Below the pieces are notes generated by a model that saw only the letters and a list, made by a program, of their open reading frames with translations, did not search any database and was not told where the DNA came from. A stretch of 64,000 bases of DNA, from positions 558,001-622,000 of the forward strand of contig NZ_BBJF01000004.1 in the NCBI RefSeq assembly GCF_000739735.1, read 5' to 3'. This DNA is from Paraburkholderia ginsengisoli NBRC 100965 (GTDB lineage: Bacteria > Pseudomonadota > Gammaproteobacteria > Burkholderiales > Burkholderiaceae). Each line of letters opens with the position of its first letter. Positions within the stretch are counted from its first letter, which is position 1. The position numbers were made by a program, and so were the translations under genes. Positions 26,095-34,579 of this stretch are shown one piece after another.

Positions 26095-27315
26095 TCAGGC
26101 ATCGCCCGGCACATCGTCTTTCGCTTTGGGCGCGTCCCAATTCATCCGGTGACGGTTGACCGTCTCCTTGTGCCGCGCGTCGTCTTCCGTGTGCAGATAA
26201 AGACTCGTCGTGTTCAGCGACACGTGCCCGAGATTGTCGCGGATCGTGCGCAAATCGACGCCGCCATCCGCCTGATGCGAGCCCGCGGTGTGACGCAGCC
26301 AGTGAGCCGACGCCCGTTCGAGTTCGTCGGCGCGGTCGGCGAACTCCGCGCCTCGCGCGCGCAGCCACGACGCAGCGCCGCTGAAAATGCCCTTGATCGC
26401 ATCGTGGATCGCGGAACGGGACAGGCAGCGGTTTCTGCCCTTGAACGGAATCACGAGCGGCGTTTCCTCGGACCGGGTGGGCAGGGCCGCGAGACCATTC
26501 CGCGTCCGATAGCTCCGCAGTTCCTGAATCAGTTCGGCTGAAACGGGAACGATCCGCTCCTTGTCGCCCTTGCCGAGCGTCTCCAGCCACCATTGATCCT
26601 TGCCGTCCGCGCCGAGTCTGCGAAAAAAGCTTCCCATCTGACCGCCCGCGACTTCGGAGATCCGCATGCCCTGCAGATAGAACAGCGTGGTCAGCCAGCG
26701 GCAGCGCGCGTAGTACGCGCGTTGCGCGTCGCTGTCCTGCGGCAGTTGCTCGACGAATAGCTTCACGTCGTCCCACAGCGAGGTCGACAGATAGCGGGTC
26801 ACGCGTGGCGCGGAGCGTTTTGCCCGCTGGCGCAACAAGGCCATCGGATTGCCGCGCAGATAGCCGGCGTTGACCAGCCACGTGAACATCGCATTCAGAA
26901 TGATCAGCGCCTGGCGCTGGCTGGCCGGCGACAGCGGCCCGTTGAACGGTCGCCAGCGTTCGTCGCCGCGCGGATATTTGCCGCCGTTGGCCGACACCCA
27001 GCGGCTGGCCGGTTGCGGATCGGCGATAAACGTCTTGAATCCCAGCAGATCTTCATGCGTCAGCGACGACAACGGCTTGCCGAGTTGCACGACGGCCCAT
27101 AGCAGCAACCGCTCGGCTTCCTTGCGGTAGTTGTCGAACGTGGTCCTGGTGTCCGCGTAGTTCGACAGCCATGCGCGGATGGCGTCCAGATCGTTGCGGG
27201 CCGACAACTGCGAATTCTCGATCGCGCCACGGTTGGTGCCGTCGCGGCCATCGAGACTTGCCGGCACGGCGAGCGATTCGACGGGCTGCACGGTGGCGAT
27301 TTGGGCATTGGACAC
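26095..27315 (-). CDS. tyrosine site-specific recombinase (XerC/D-like)
   Basis: A 406-residue integrase-family protein. A SAM-like N-terminal DNA-binding domain covers about residues 40-165 (FDNYRKEAERLLLWAV). The catalytic domain contains R218 (GMRISEV), a lysine in GKGDKER (about 249-252), H338 and R341 (HWLRHT), H364 (GHVS) and the nucleophile Y373 (SLYLH), so the full R-K-H-R-H-Y set is present. No tRNA, phage genes or obvious attachment-site pair flank it. It is divergent from a KfrA-like gene across 164 bp holding a dif-like palindrome. It may be a domesticated chromosomal recombinase rather than a prophage integrase. Confidence 0.88.
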   Translation of the reverse strand: MSNAQIATVQPVESLAVPASLDGRDGTNRGAIENSQLSARNDLDAIRAWLSNYADTRTTFDNYRKEAERLLLWAVVQLGKPLSSLTHEDLLGFKTFIADPQPASRWVSANGGKYPRGDERWRPFNGPLSPASQRQALIILNAMFTWLVNAGYLRGNPMALLRQRAKRSAPRVTRYLSTSLWDDVKLFVEQLPQDSDAQRAYYARCRWLTTLFYLQGMRISEVAGGQMGSFFRRLGADGKDQWWLETLGKGDKERIVPVSAELIQELRSYRTRNGLAALPTRSEETPLVIPFKGRNRCLSRSAIHDAIKGIFSGAASWLRARGAEFADRADELERASAHWLRHTAGSHQADGGVDLRTIRDNLGHVSLNTTSLYLHTEDDARHKETVNRHRMNWDAPKAKDDVPGDA

Positions 27316-27369
27316 GGTTCGGCCTCCGGATTGCGGGGAAAAAACGACGGATCAGGCGAATATACACCA

Positions 27370-27399
27370 AACACGACATTATAGTACTAATGTCGTGTT
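27370..27399. repeat. dif-like 12-6-12 inverted repeat
   Basis: Perfect 12-bp arms AACACGACATTA (27370-27381) and TAATGTCGTGTT (27388-27399) flank the 6-bp asymmetric centre TAGTAC. It lies 54 bp before the recombinase start and 80 bp before the KfrA-like start. The geometry resembles a Xer/dif core (two recombinase arms, 6-bp overlap) and equally a dimeric repressor operator. Confidence 0.75.
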
Positions 27400-27405
27400 C
27401 GAAGC

Positions 27406-27447
27406 TTGATAATGTAGATTTATTTAAGATTTACGTTGTATTATCAA
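27406..27447. repeat. second inverted repeat before KfrA-like gene
   Basis: Arms TTGATAAT (27406-27413) and ATTATCAA (27440-27447) are separated by 26 bp of very AT-rich DNA. It lies within the probable KfrA-side promoter and contrasts with the GC-rich surroundings. Confidence 0.5.
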
Positions 27448-27479
27448 CACATCAAGCCTTTCCAATCTTTTCCGCGCCC

Positions 27480-28541
27480 ATGACACTCGAAACCGACATT
27501 GAAGCCGTCCGCGAACACGCCGCCGACACGCAAGCGCTGTATCGTGAGGTTTGCGCGCTGATGTTCTTCCGTTACGGCGAAACGCCGACCGCGAATCGGC
27601 TCTACCAGTTGGTGCGCAAAGGCAGCATGAGCGCGCCGGCCAAGGCGTTGCGCGACTTCTGGGTCGAAGTGCGCGAGAAAACCCGCGTCGATGTCGGCCG
27701 CCCGGATTTGCCGCCTGACGTCGCCAAGGCGGCTGGCGAGCTGGCCGCCAACCTGTGGCGGCTGTCGAACGACGCGGCGACCGCCGCGCTGGATGTGTTC
27801 AGGCAGGACGCGCAGGCGGAAATCGCCGCCGCCCGCCAGCAGGCTCAGGAAATGGAAACGCAACGCAACGACGCGTCGCTGAAAGCCGAACAGGCTGCCG
27901 CCGGCGCCGCCGCGCTTGGCCAGCAGATCGGCGGGCTCGAAGCGCGCCTCGTCGAGCTTCAAACCGCCAACGACATGCTGAGCGGACAGCTGGCGGCGTC
28001 GAAGAACGAGCTTGCCGCAGGCGCCACGGCACTGGCCGACGCGCGACGCGATTTCGCCGAGGAACTGGCCAAGCTGCGTCGCGCGCACGAGCAGAACGAA
28101 CAACGGCTCGCGGCGGCCGAAAAACGGGCGCTGCTAGAAATCGAGAGCGAGCGAGCGGTCGCGAGCCGCGTGCGCAAGGAATTGCAGACCGCCAATGACC
28201 GGATCGCGGCGCTGGAGACGGAGCACCGCTCGGAGCGCGACGCGTTGCGCGATGGACTCGCCACCGCGAAGGCCGAGCTGTCTGCGTCGACCGCACGGTG
28301 CGCGGTGCTGGGCGCGCAGTTGTCGGAGAAAGACGCATTGCTTGCCGAGCGGATTGCGTCGACGGACCAGCTTCGCCAGCGCCTCGAAACCATGTCGCGG
28401 CGCCTGGAAACGGCGCGCAGCGAGCCGGCAAGCGCTCGCCCAGTTCGCCGCTCCCGCGCGAAGGCTGAAGCGCCGAATCGGGCGCCGGTCGATTTTTCGG
28501 GCGGCTCCTTCGTCAAGCGCGCGGCGACGCCCAAGCGGTAA
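27480..28541 (+). CDS. KfrA-like DNA-binding protein with long coiled coil
   Basis: A 353-residue protein. The N-terminal about 110 residues (LYREVCALMFFRYGETPTANRLYQLVRKGSMSAPAKALRDFW) match the KfrA N-terminal DNA-binding domain. Residues about 110-325 form an uninterrupted Ala/Glu/Gln/Arg-rich coiled coil. The tail is basic (VRRSRAKAEAPNRAP). Plasmid KfrA proteins bind their own promoter, repress it and help segregation by forming filaments. The ATG at 27480 is chosen because upstream in-frame codons run through the palindrome. It is divergent from the recombinase, so the two probably share control. A chromosomal, plasmid-derived module is possible. Confidence 0.78.
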   Translation: MTLETDIEAVREHAADTQALYREVCALMFFRYGETPTANRLYQLVRKGSMSAPAKALRDFWVEVREKTRVDVGRPDLPPDVAKAAGELAANLWRLSNDAATAALDVFRQDAQAEIAAARQQAQEMETQRNDASLKAEQAAAGAAALGQQIGGLEARLVELQTANDMLSGQLAASKNELAAGATALADARRDFAEELAKLRRAHEQNEQRLAAAEKRALLEIESERAVASRVRKELQTANDRIAALETEHRSERDALRDGLATAKAELSASTARCAVLGAQLSEKDALLAERIASTDQLRQRLETMSRRLETARSEPASARPVRRSRAKAEAPNRAPVDFSGGSFVKRAATPKR

Positions 28542-28678
28542 ATTCACCAGTCGCAACCTGGAGAAATGAAAAGCGAAGCGGCCCAGTTGTGCCTGCTGCC
28601 GCAACTGCGCTTCAAAGGCGCACACCATGCGCCTCTCACCGGGCGCCCATTTCAAAGCGCCCGCGCCCGCCTCCGCGC

Positions 28679-30241
28679 TCAATGCCCGCCCGCTCCCGCT
28701 GCCGCCGCCGCGCTGGCGTGATCGGGCTTCGTCACCCAGATCAACGGAATGATCAGCACGAAGATCACCGCCGACAGCCAGAAAATATCGTTCAGGCCGA
28801 GCATCGCCGCCTGCGTGTTCAGCGAGTGCTCGAAGTACGCCAGCGCCTGAGCTGGGCTGCCGCCGAGCGAATCGTGCAGCGCATCGAGCGCGGATCGGAA
28901 AACAGGATTGTCGACGCCCGTCTGCTCGGCGAGCCGCGCGTGATGCAGGATCGTCCGGTCGTTCCAGCCGGTCGACGCCAGCGACGTCCCCACCGCGCCG
29001 GCAAACACCCGCACGAAATTCGACAGTCCCGCCGCCGCCGGAATCCTGTCCGCCGGAAGGCCGGACAGAATGATCGCGGTAAGCGGCACAAAGAAGAACG
29101 CGGTCGGAATCCCCTGCAACAAGGTCGGCAAAACGAGCGTCCACGTATCCACGCCGGTCGTGTAGTGCGAGCGCATGAAGAACACCCCCGCGAAGCCGAC
29201 GAACGCCAGCGTCGCCAACACTCTCGGGTCCGACTTCGGCAGAAGCTTCGCGATCACCGGTGCGAGGATCACCGCGAAGATGCCGAGCGGCGCGGTCGCG
29301 AGACCGGCATCGACCGAGCGGTAGTTCAGGTAGCCCTGCATCCATTGCGGCAGCAGCACGAGGTTCGAGAAAAACACCGCATACGCTACTGAAATCGCGA
29401 TCGTGCCACCGAGAAAATTTCGTTTTCCGAACAATTTCAGATCGACGATCGGATTCTTTTCGGTCAACTCCCAGATCACGAAGAACACGAAACTGACCGC
29501 CGCGAACACGGTCAGCGCGACGATCACCGGCGAGTTGAACCAGTCGAGGTCCTTGCCCTTGTCGAGCATGATCTGCAGCGAACCGACCCACGCGATCAGC
29601 GAGATCAGCCCGACTTTGTCGATCGGCAAACGCCGCGTCGGCGTTTCGCGCGTGCGATAGATCGCCCACGTCACGGCGGCGGCGAACAGGCCCACCGGGA
29701 TGTTGATGTAGAAGATCCACGACCACGAGTAGCTGTCGGTGATCCAGCCGCCGAGCGCGGGGCCGGCGATCGGCCCGACGGTCGCGGTCATCGCCCACAG
29801 CGCGAGCGCGTGCGAGCTTTTTTCCTTCGGATACGAACCGAGCAGAATCGCTTGCGACAGCGGTATCAGCGGGCCCGCCACCGCGCCCTGCAAAATCCGC
29901 GCGGCGAGCAGCACCGGCAGATTCGGCGCGATGCCGCACAGCCACGACGACAGCACGAACAGCAGGATCGCCCACACGAACAGCTTGATCTGCCCGACCC
30001 GCTGCGTGAGCCAGCCGGTCAACGGAATCGCGATCGCATTGGCCGCCGCGAACAGCGTGATGACCCAGGTGCCCTCGTCCACCGACACGCCCAGGTTGCC
30101 GGCGATCGTCGGAATCGCGACGTTCGCGATCGACGAATCCAGCACGTTCATAAACGTGGCCAGCGCCACGGCCAGCGTCGCCAGCACGAGCTTGCCGCCC
30201 GTCAATGGCGCAAGCGTCGCCATGTTGCTCGATTCATTCAT
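28679..30241 (-). CDS. emrB: DHA2-family (EmrB-type) multidrug efflux permease
   Basis: A 520-residue inner-membrane transporter with about 14 hydrophobic segments. Family motifs are LDSSIANVAIPTIAGNL (TM1), WVITLFAAANAIAIPLTGWL (TM2), and the motif-C-like WAMTATVGPIAGPALGGWITDSYSWSWIFYINIP stretch in pieces. It uses proton motive force to drive drugs through the EmrA adaptor and outer-membrane factor encoded just upstream on the same strand (80 bp after emrA). A copy of the shared MarR-type operator lies in that gap, so it may have its own regulated promoter. The Ala/Gly-rich C-terminal tail is unremarkable. Confidence 0.92.
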   Translation of the reverse strand: MNESSNMATLAPLTGGKLVLATLAVALATFMNVLDSSIANVAIPTIAGNLGVSVDEGTWVITLFAAANAIAIPLTGWLTQRVGQIKLFVWAILLFVLSSWLCGIAPNLPVLLAARILQGAVAGPLIPLSQAILLGSYPKEKSSHALALWAMTATVGPIAGPALGGWITDSYSWSWIFYINIPVGLFAAAVTWAIYRTRETPTRRLPIDKVGLISLIAWVGSLQIMLDKGKDLDWFNSPVIVALTVFAAVSFVFFVIWELTEKNPIVDLKLFGKRNFLGGTIAISVAYAVFFSNLVLLPQWMQGYLNYRSVDAGLATAPLGIFAVILAPVIAKLLPKSDPRVLATLAFVGFAGVFFMRSHYTTGVDTWTLVLPTLLQGIPTAFFFVPLTAIILSGLPADRIPAAAGLSNFVRVFAGAVGTSLASTGWNDRTILHHARLAEQTGVDNPVFRSALDALHDSLGGSPAQALAYFEHSLNTQAAMLGLNDIFWLSAVIFVLIIPLIWVTKPDHASAAAAAGAGGH

Positions 30242-30268
30242 CTCGTCACCTGTCGGGGAAGGTCAAAC

Positions 30269-30286
30269 TATCTGACTTATCAGTTA
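30269..30286. promoter_or_regulatory. MarR-type operator copy in front of emrB
   Basis: TATCTGACTTATCAGTTA, containing the near-palindrome CTGACTTATCAG. It is followed on the + strand by TTGGG and an A-run (a T-run for leftward transcripts of emrA). The surrounding 33 bp are nearly repeated before the outer-membrane factor gene. Confidence 0.6.
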
Positions 30287-30321
30287 ATTGGGTGAAAAAA
30301 ACGACGCACGCGTCTGCCGCT

Positions 30322-31566
30322 TCAGCCCGCGTTGCGCGCCGGTTTCCTTGGCGCCGTGCTCGCCGCGATCGCGCGCTTCGCCGGCATGTTCTGCGCGATG
30401 ATCCGCGCGATTTCGGCATCCGCTTGCGTGCCGTACTGCGCGAACACATCCGTGCGATACGAGGTGCCGACCGCCGCGCCCAGTTGCGCGCCCGACTGCT
30501 CGCGCGTGTCGACGTCGACCTGCATCGACAGGCCGATGCGTAGCGGATGTGCGTCCAGTTCGCGTTGATCGAGCTGGATTCGCGCGGGCAGCCGCTGCAC
30601 GACCTTGATCCAGTTGCCGGTGGCGTTCTGCGCGGGCAACACCGCGAACGCGGCGCCCGTTCCCGCCGAAAAGCCCACTACCCTGCCGTGATACTTGACG
30701 CCCGAGCCGTACACGTCGGCGGTGAGCGTGACCGGCTGACCGATACGCATCTGCCGGAGCTGGCTTTCCTTGAAGTTCGCATCGACCCACACGCCGTCGA
30801 GCGGCACGATCGCCATCAGCGGCGAGCCCGGCGCGACGCGCTGACCGACCTGCACCGAGCGCCGCGCGACATAGCCGGTCACCGGCGCGGGCAACGTGTT
30901 GCGCGCGTAGTTCAGATAGGCGTCGCGCACTTTCGTCGCGGCGGCCTGCACGTTCGGATGCGCTTCGATCGACGTACGGTCGGTCAGCGCATGATTGGCC
31001 TCGGCCTGCTGGCGCGCGGCGTCGAGCGCGGCCTGCGCGGAGCTGACCGCGTCGCGGGCGTGCGCGATGTCCTCGCCGGACACCGCGCCCGTTTCCGCCA
31101 CCGTCTGACGGCGCTTCAGGTCGTCGTTCGCGCGCGCCAGGTCGGACTGGCGCTGTGCGATGGTCGCCGCGTAGAAATCGTTGTTCACGTACAGGCCGCT
31201 GACCTGGCGCACGGTCTGGCCGAGTGTGGCTTCCGCATCGGCCAGCGCGATTTTCGCGTCGGCGTTGTCGAGCGTGACGAGCGGCGCGCCCTGCTTGACG
31301 ATTTGCGTGTCGTCGGCGTTGACGGCGATCACCGTGCCGCTCACTTGCGGCGTCAATTGCACGAGGTTGCCGCTGACATAGGCGTCGTCGGTCGACTGGT
31401 GATATTGGCCGAACGTGTAGTAGTACGCGCCGTAAGCCGCGCCGGCCGCCACGACGGTCGCGGCAAGCAGCGTGAGCAGCTGCTTGCGCTTCGTGGCGAG
31501 CGGCTGGGTTTCGGGGACCGGGTCCGCTTTCGCAGCCGCGCGCACGGTGTTGATCGTTTCGCTCAT
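30322..31566 (-). CDS. emrA: EmrA/HlyD-type membrane fusion protein
   Basis: A 414-residue periplasmic adaptor. A short cytoplasmic N-terminus precedes one transmembrane segment (LLTLLAATVVAAGAAYGAYYY, in pieces, about residues 28-50). The lipoyl half-motif STDDAYVSGNLVQLTPQVSG comes next, then a long alpha-hairpin (about 95-210) and the second lipoyl and beta-barrel parts (PAPVTGYVARRSVQVGQRV). It links EmrB to the outer-membrane factor. The ATG at 31566 follows AGGAG; an upstream in-frame start lacks it. It starts 50 bp after the outer-membrane gene and is followed by emrB. Confidence 0.92.
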   Translation of the reverse strand: MSETINTVRAAAKADPVPETQPLATKRKQLLTLLAATVVAAGAAYGAYYYTFGQYHQSTDDAYVSGNLVQLTPQVSGTVIAVNADDTQIVKQGAPLVTLDNADAKIALADAEATLGQTVRQVSGLYVNNDFYAATIAQRQSDLARANDDLKRRQTVAETGAVSGEDIAHARDAVSSAQAALDAARQQAEANHALTDRTSIEAHPNVQAAATKVRDAYLNYARNTLPAPVTGYVARRSVQVGQRVAPGSPLMAIVPLDGVWVDANFKESQLRQMRIGQPVTLTADVYGSGVKYHGRVVGFSAGTGAAFAVLPAQNATGNWIKVVQRLPARIQLDQRELDAHPLRIGLSMQVDVDTREQSGAQLGAAVGTSYRTDVFAQYGTQADAEIARIIAQNMPAKRAIAASTAPRKPARNAG

Positions 31567-31616
31567 GATGAGGCTCCTGACAGACGTCAAAGACGTGAAG
31601 GTGTCGCGAGCGCGTT

Positions 31617-33149
31617 TCAGCGCGCGGCGACGACGGGTTGAGTGCTTGCCGCCAAAGCGGCCGGCGCGGCCGCTTTGCCGCCGTCGTCCGCAGCACGGGC
31701 GTCGGGACCGTCGACATATCCGCCGCCGAGCGCTACCGCCAGCGCGATCTGCTGATCGCGCCGGTTCATCCTGAGATTCGCGACCTGCTGATCGGCGGCG
31801 AGCGCGGTGGTGTCGGTGTTCAGCACCGTCAACTGATTCGCGAGGCCGGCCTTGTACTGCGTGAGCGCCAACTGGTCGGCGCTGTGGGCGGCGTCCTGCG
31901 CGGCCTGTGCGTCGGCAAGCTGCTGATCGGTCGCTCGGATTTGCGCGAGTTGCGTCGCGACTTCGGACAGCGCGGTGACGAGCGTCTGGTTATAAGTGGC
32001 GACCGCGTAATCGAAATCGGCGTAACGCCCCTTCAATTGCGCGCGCAACTGGCCGCCGTCGAAGATCGGCAGATGGATCGCCGAACCGGCCGACGCGGTG
32101 CGGCTCGCCGCGGTCAGAAAGCGCCCGAAGCCGAAGGCGTCGAGGCCGATCGACGCGCTCAGGTTGATGTCCGGATAGAACTCGGCCTTGGCTTCTTTCA
32201 CGTCGTGCGTGAGCGCGTCCACCCGCCACTTCGCGGCGACCAGATCGGGGCGGCGGCTCACCAGATCGGCGGGCAGATTGTCCGGCAGGCGCACTTCGTC
32301 GCCGACGCCGAGCATCGGCCGCGCAATTGCGAGCCCGCGGTCCGGCCCGGCGCCGAGCAGCGCCGCCAACTGATAGCGGGTCGTGACAATGCTGCCGTCG
32401 ATGCCGGCGAGCGTCGCGCGGCTGGTGGCGAGGTTGGCCTGCGCGGTTCTGCGTTCCACCTGAGTGTCGAGACCGCTGGCGATGCGTCCCGCGGTGATGC
32501 GGTCGATCTGCTCGCGTTGCGCGATCTCCTGCTGCGCGATATCGCGCAACGCGTAGAGCCGCGCGAGCTGGTTATACGCGCGCACCATCGCAGACGTGAG
32601 AGACAGCCTGACGACCTCCGCGTCGGCCCGGCTCGCCTGCAGTTGCGACAGCGAGGCCTTCAGCGCTTCGCGGTTCTTGCCCCACAGGTCGAGATCGTAG
32701 GAAGCGGACAGCAGCCCCTTGTTTTCCGATTGCCATGAACCGGCGTACGGCGGCGGCACGAGCGCGGTGCTCGAATACTGTTGTCGCGTGAACGAATACG
32801 TCGCGCCGACTTGCGGCATCGTCGCGGCCTTCGCGGTGTCGCTGTACGCCGCCGCCGCGGCCACCCGGGCGCGGGCCCGCTCGATCGACGGATTGCCGCT
32901 CAGCGCTTCGGCGATCAAGGCCTTCAGTTGCGCGTCGCCGAACTGGTCGGCCCAATCGGCTGCGGGCCAATGGCCGTGGTCGGGCGCAATGCTCTGTTCG
33001 GTCGCGTAGGTCTGCGGCTGCGCCATCTGCCTGTCGCTCGAAATGCCAGCGTAATTCGCGCAAGCCGACAGCACGGCTGCGAAGATCACCGTTACACCGG
33101 CCCTCGCGACTCGCGATCCGGCGGCCTTGCTAATTAACTGTGATTGCAT
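31617..33149 (-). CDS. NodT-family outer-membrane efflux lipoprotein
   Basis: A 510-residue outer-membrane channel (TolC/OprM class). The signal peptide ends with the lipobox LSAC (VIFAAVLSACANY), so it is lipid-anchored. Two repeated outer-membrane efflux domains follow (WADQFGDAQLKALIAEALSGNPSIERARARVAAA; RRPDLVAAKWRVDALTHDVKEAKAEFYPDINLSASIG). It forms the exit duct for EmrAB. The start ATG 33149 lies directly behind a copy of the MarR-type operator, which overlaps its weak ribosome site. The promoter arrangement suggests tight repression. Confidence 0.9.
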   Translation of the reverse strand: MQSQLISKAAGSRVARAGVTVIFAAVLSACANYAGISSDRQMAQPQTYATEQSIAPDHGHWPAADWADQFGDAQLKALIAEALSGNPSIERARARVAAAAAYSDTAKAATMPQVGATYSFTRQQYSSTALVPPPYAGSWQSENKGLLSASYDLDLWGKNREALKASLSQLQASRADAEVVRLSLTSAMVRAYNQLARLYALRDIAQQEIAQREQIDRITAGRIASGLDTQVERRTAQANLATSRATLAGIDGSIVTTRYQLAALLGAGPDRGLAIARPMLGVGDEVRLPDNLPADLVSRRPDLVAAKWRVDALTHDVKEAKAEFYPDINLSASIGLDAFGFGRFLTAASRTASAGSAIHLPIFDGGQLRAQLKGRYADFDYAVATYNQTLVTALSEVATQLAQIRATDQQLADAQAAQDAAHSADQLALTQYKAGLANQLTVLNTDTTALAADQQVANLRMNRRDQQIALAVALGGGYVDGPDARAADDGGKAAAPAALAASTQPVVAAR

Positions 33150-33167
33150 TGTCTGACCTGTCAGATA
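33150..33167. promoter_or_regulatory. MarR-type operator copy at the outer-membrane factor start
   Basis: TGTCTGACCTGTCAGATA, containing the perfect-centred CTGACCTGTCAG. It abuts the ATG at 33149. The bases after it (ATTGGGG then an A-run) repeat the arrangement at 30287-30300. Confidence 0.6.
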
Positions 33168-33238
33168 ATTGGGGTAAAAAAATCGCCGCGGCACGCCACG
33201 ACGCTATCCGGCTTGTTGCGCGTTCGTCGCGCTGGCGC

Positions 33239-33676
33239 CTAGTCCGCGAGAAACTTGTTCAGCAACCGGCGCAATTCTTCGAATTCCGCTTTCGTGAATT
33301 TTTTCAGACGCCGGTTCAGCACCACCGGCGCGATAGCCGGAAGCTGCGCGGCGACCGCTTCGCCCTCTTTCGTCAGCTTCAGGTTGACGACGCGACGATC
33401 TTCGACGCTGCGTGAACGCGCGAGCAAACCCTTCGTTTCCAGCTTGTCGAGCATGCGTGTCATCAGGCCCGTATCGATGCCGAGGAGCTTCGACAATTCG
33501 AATGGCGTGGTGGCGATGCCCTGCCGCATGGACAGCAGAACGCCCATTTGCTGGCTGGTGATGTCGAGCTCCTTGAGCGCCGCGTCCATCTCGGTCACGA
33601 GCACGTTGCGCGCTTTGGTGATCGAGAAGCCCACGCTTTGCGTCATGCTGAAACTGTCCGGCGTGTAGTGGTTCAT
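33239..33676 (-). CDS. MarR-family repressor of the efflux operon
   Basis: A 145-residue winged-helix protein. The DNA-binding core (ITSQQMGVLLSMRQGIATTPFELSKLLGIDTGLMTRMLDKLETKGLLARSRSVEDRRVVNLKLTKEG, read in pieces) is a standard MarR fold with the DRR wing. It starts at ATG 33676 behind GGAGG. It is the first gene of the leftward marR, outer-membrane factor, emrA, emrB series, and its promoter spacer contains one of three related operators, so autorepression and control of the pump are likely. MarR relatives of this type respond to phenolic ligands such as salicylate; the ligand here is unproven. Confidence 0.9.
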   Translation of the reverse strand: MNHYTPDSFSMTQSVGFSITKARNVLVTEMDAALKELDITSQQMGVLLSMRQGIATTPFELSKLLGIDTGLMTRMLDKLETKGLLARSRSVEDRRVVNLKLTKEGEAVAAQLPAIAPVVLNRRLKKFTKAEFEELRRLLNKFLAD

Positions 33677-33701
33677 TGGGTTCCTCCGGTTGATGAGCGG
33701 C

Positions 33702-33730
33702 ACTTTATCTGCAAAGTCAGATAGTGTCAA
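33702..33730 (-). promoter_or_regulatory. marR promoter with operator in the spacer
   Basis: On the minus strand TTGACA (33730-33725), a 17-bp spacer and TAAAGT (33707-33702) form a good sigma-70 promoter. The palindrome TATCTG-N6-CAGATA (33706-33723) lies in the spacer. It shares TATCTGACTT..CAG with the sites before emrB and the outer-membrane gene. Confidence 0.65.
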
Positions 33731-33891
33731 AGTTGATTGCGGCACTTCAGTGTTTCAGCGCGCGCGCTATTTCGCGGCCCTTGGGCGAACTAAACTGGTT
33801 ACCTCGAATTAGGCAAAACCGGTCATTTCATCAAGCCAGTCCAACCGTTAATCTGCGTTCAGGTCGAATCACTACCGGAAGGACGAAAATC

Positions 33892-34575
33892 ATGAAGATC
33901 ATGCACGTCGATGCCAGCGCGAAGCGCGAGCGCTCCAACTCCCGCGCGTTGAGCCGCTATTTTCTGGAACGCCTGCGCGAAGAGCGTGTGGATGTCGACG
34001 TCGATTACCTCGACGTCACCGTGGACACCCCGCCGCACGTCACCGAGGCTTTCGCGATTGCCACCTACACGCCCGCGCACGAGCGCACGGCGGCGATGAA
34101 GGCGACGCTGGCGTCGTCGGATGCGTTGTGCGAGCGGCTGCTCGCCGCCGACGCGTTCGTGTTCGCGATGCCGATGTACAACTGGTCGATGCCGTCCGCG
34201 TTCAAGGCGTTCATCGACAGCGTCACGCGTACCGGCGTGACCTACACGCACGGCGACGACGGCCGCGCCGTCGGGCAACTCGGGCGCCAAAAGGTGCTGT
34301 TCATCACGAGCCGTGGCGCGGATTTGCGTGCGGGCTCGCCGTATGAGTCGATGGATACGCTCACGCCGGCGCTGAAAGCGTCATTCGGATTTCTCGGCGT
34401 GGCCGATCCGACTTTCGTCGATGCACAGCCGTTGCAGTTCGCGAACCCCGAAGTGCGCGCCGACGCGCTCGAACGGGCACGGTCGGAATTGGCCGAGGTG
34501 GCGGCAAATTGGGCGGAGTCGTTCGCGGCTTCGGATACGAACAGCAGAGAAGCCATGACGGTTGGCGAGGAGTAA
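33892..34575 (+). CDS. azoR: FMN-dependent NADH-azoreductase
   Basis: A 227-residue flavodoxin-fold quinone/azo-dye reductase of the AzoR family. Recognisable parts are MKIMHVDASAKRERSNSRALSRYF (FMN phosphate loop), FVFAMPMYNWSMPSAFKAFIDSVTRTGVTY (flavin-binding segment, in pieces), and FITSRGADLRAG. It reduces quinones and azo compounds with NADH via FMN. The start ATG 33892 follows GGAAGGACG. It is divergent from the efflux marR gene across about 215 bp, a common pairing of quinone detoxification with efflux. A cupin gene follows after 4 bp. Confidence 0.9.
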   Translation: MKIMHVDASAKRERSNSRALSRYFLERLREERVDVDVDYLDVTVDTPPHVTEAFAIATYTPAHERTAAMKATLASSDALCERLLAADAFVFAMPMYNWSMPSAFKAFIDSVTRTGVTYTHGDDGRAVGQLGRQKVLFITSRGADLRAGSPYESMDTLTPALKASFGFLGVADPTFVDAQPLQFANPEVRADALERARSELAEVAANWAESFAASDTNSREAMTVGEE

Positions 34576-34579
34576 CGAC

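Noticed and set aside
26095..27315. Recombinase as marker of a prophage or integrative element
   Set aside because: No phage structural or lysis genes, no tRNA target, and no direct repeat pair was seen on either side; base composition of the neighbouring genes is ordinary.
28134..29975. 613-codon open frame on the minus strand across the KfrA and EmrB region
   Set aside because: It overlaps EmrB in another frame and KfrA on the other strand, both with recognisable domains; its product is Arg/Ala/Gly-rich without motif.
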